Notes under the pieces: model-generated
Database searches by the model: none
Told to the model about the DNA's origin: nothing
The model's input: only the letters and a program-made list of their open reading frames with translations
Made by a program: the position numbers and the translations under genes
Assembly: GCA_964542315.1 (NCBI GenBank)
Contig: CAZIUA010000041.1
Span: 1 to 22,424 of the forward strand
Direction of reading: 5' to 3'
From: UBA11524 sp964542315
GTDB taxonomy: Bacteria; Bacillota; Clostridia; Christensenellales; Aristaeellaceae
Length of the DNA: 22,424 nucleotides
In this document: one piece after another, positions 22,007 to 22,424 of the stretch
Layout of the letters: each line of letters begins with the position of its first letter
Position numbering within the stretch: position 1 is the first letter of the stretch

Positions 22007-22424
22007 ATGGATCAGCAAAAGCAGGTGCGCGCCGCACTGATCGGCTATGGCAGCATCGGTTCCGCCCATGCGCAGTGCATCGCCCGGGGCGAGATCGAGG
22101 GCATGCAGCTCTGCGCCGTGTGCGACATCGATCCGGCCAAGCGCGCCCTCATCGCCCAGTGCTTCCCCGGCGTGCGCGTCACCGCCGATCATCATCAGCT
22201 GCTCGACGGCACGGTGGATGCGGTGATCATCGCCGTCCCCCATGGTCTGCACGGCGCCATCGCGGCGGAATGCATGCAGGCCGGGCTTCATGTGCTGACG
22301 GAGAAGCCGCTGGATGTGTCCGTCACATCCGCCCGGAAGGCCATCGTGGCCGCGAACCAAAGCGGACGGGTTTTCGCCGTCATGCTCAACCAGCGGACAG
22401 CGCCCATTTTCCAGCGCGCAAGGG
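22007..22424 (+). CDS. Gfo/Idh/MocA-family oxidoreductase (3' end cut by window)
   Basis: The first 139 codons of an NAD(P)-dependent sugar or inositol dehydrogenase. The Rossmann dinucleotide motif is GYGSIGSAHA near residues 14-23, an acidic residue follows the second strand (VCDID), and the family EKP motif occurs in LTEKPLDVS near residues 103-111. AGGAGG precedes the ATG with 7-base spacing. The frame is open to the window edge; the C-terminal substrate domain is missing here. Co-transcribed with the preceding isomerase-like gene; the substrate is unknown. Confidence 0.92.
   Translation, partial: MDQQKQVRAALIGYGSIGSAHAQCIARGEIEGMQLCAVCDIDPAKRALIAQCFPGVRVTADHHQLLDGTVDAVIIAVPHGLHGAIAAECMQAGLHVLTEKPLDVSVTSARKAIVAANQSGRVFAVMLNQRTAPIFQRAR

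Overview
The window looks like chromosomal DNA from a GC-rich, low-copy-repeat member of the Firmicutes (class Clostridia, probably an uncultured gut lineage; placement below class is a guess). The grounds are strong AGGAGG-type ribosome binding sites before almost every gene, sigma-A-like promoters with 17-bp spacers, intrinsic hairpin plus U-tract terminators, an lspA-rluD pair, NrdR, an EpsC-type serine acetyltransferase, a DUF5665 protein and a beta-glucuronidase. I see no rRNA, tRNA, CRISPR array, phage gene or insertion sequence.

Layout. 1-2754 (minus): start of the S10 ribosomal protein operon, rpsJ-rplC-rplD-rplW-rplB, with rplB cut by the window edge; its promoter lies at 2922-2950. 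2951-3761: about 800 bases without a convincing gene, holding many hairpins, a possible minus-strand structured RNA, a plus-strand promoter followed at once by a terminator, and an ECF-type promoter. 3762-6260 (plus): ECF sigma factor, a DUF4349 membrane protein that is probably its anti-sigma factor, and a secreted SIMPL-domain protein, ending at a bidirectional terminator. 6333-7975 (minus): DUF5665 membrane protein, lipoprotein signal peptidase, RluD-type pseudouridine synthase. 8064-9737 (minus): GH2 beta-glucuronidase, divergent from a second ECF sigma factor and membrane-protein pair (9892-11195); the two promoters overlap, and a 16-bp perfect palindrome sits just before the sigma gene. 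11266-15335 (minus): ExoA-type AP endonuclease, a GH26-like glycosidase without a signal peptide, and a 591-residue aminopeptidase P.

15498-20227 (plus): serine acetyltransferase, then a tightly packed operon of a membrane protein, RsuA-type pseudouridine synthase, RsmC-type methyltransferase, PatB/MalY-type C-S lyase and a Nudix hydrolase. 20228-20571: convergent intergenic region with several hairpins, including a 27-bp hairpin repeated exactly 240 bp apart. 20572-21030 (minus): nrdR with an operator-like palindrome in its promoter spacer. 21229-22424 (plus): sugar phosphate isomerase/epimerase-like protein and a Gfo/Idh/MocA oxidoreductase cut by the window end.

Most genes are housekeeping (translation, rRNA modification, repair, cysteine and sulfur metabolism) mixed with carbohydrate genes. 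The less ordinary parts are the two sigma/membrane-protein modules, the complex control regions in front of them, and the repeated intergenic hairpins. I found no clear new defence, mobile or biosynthetic system.
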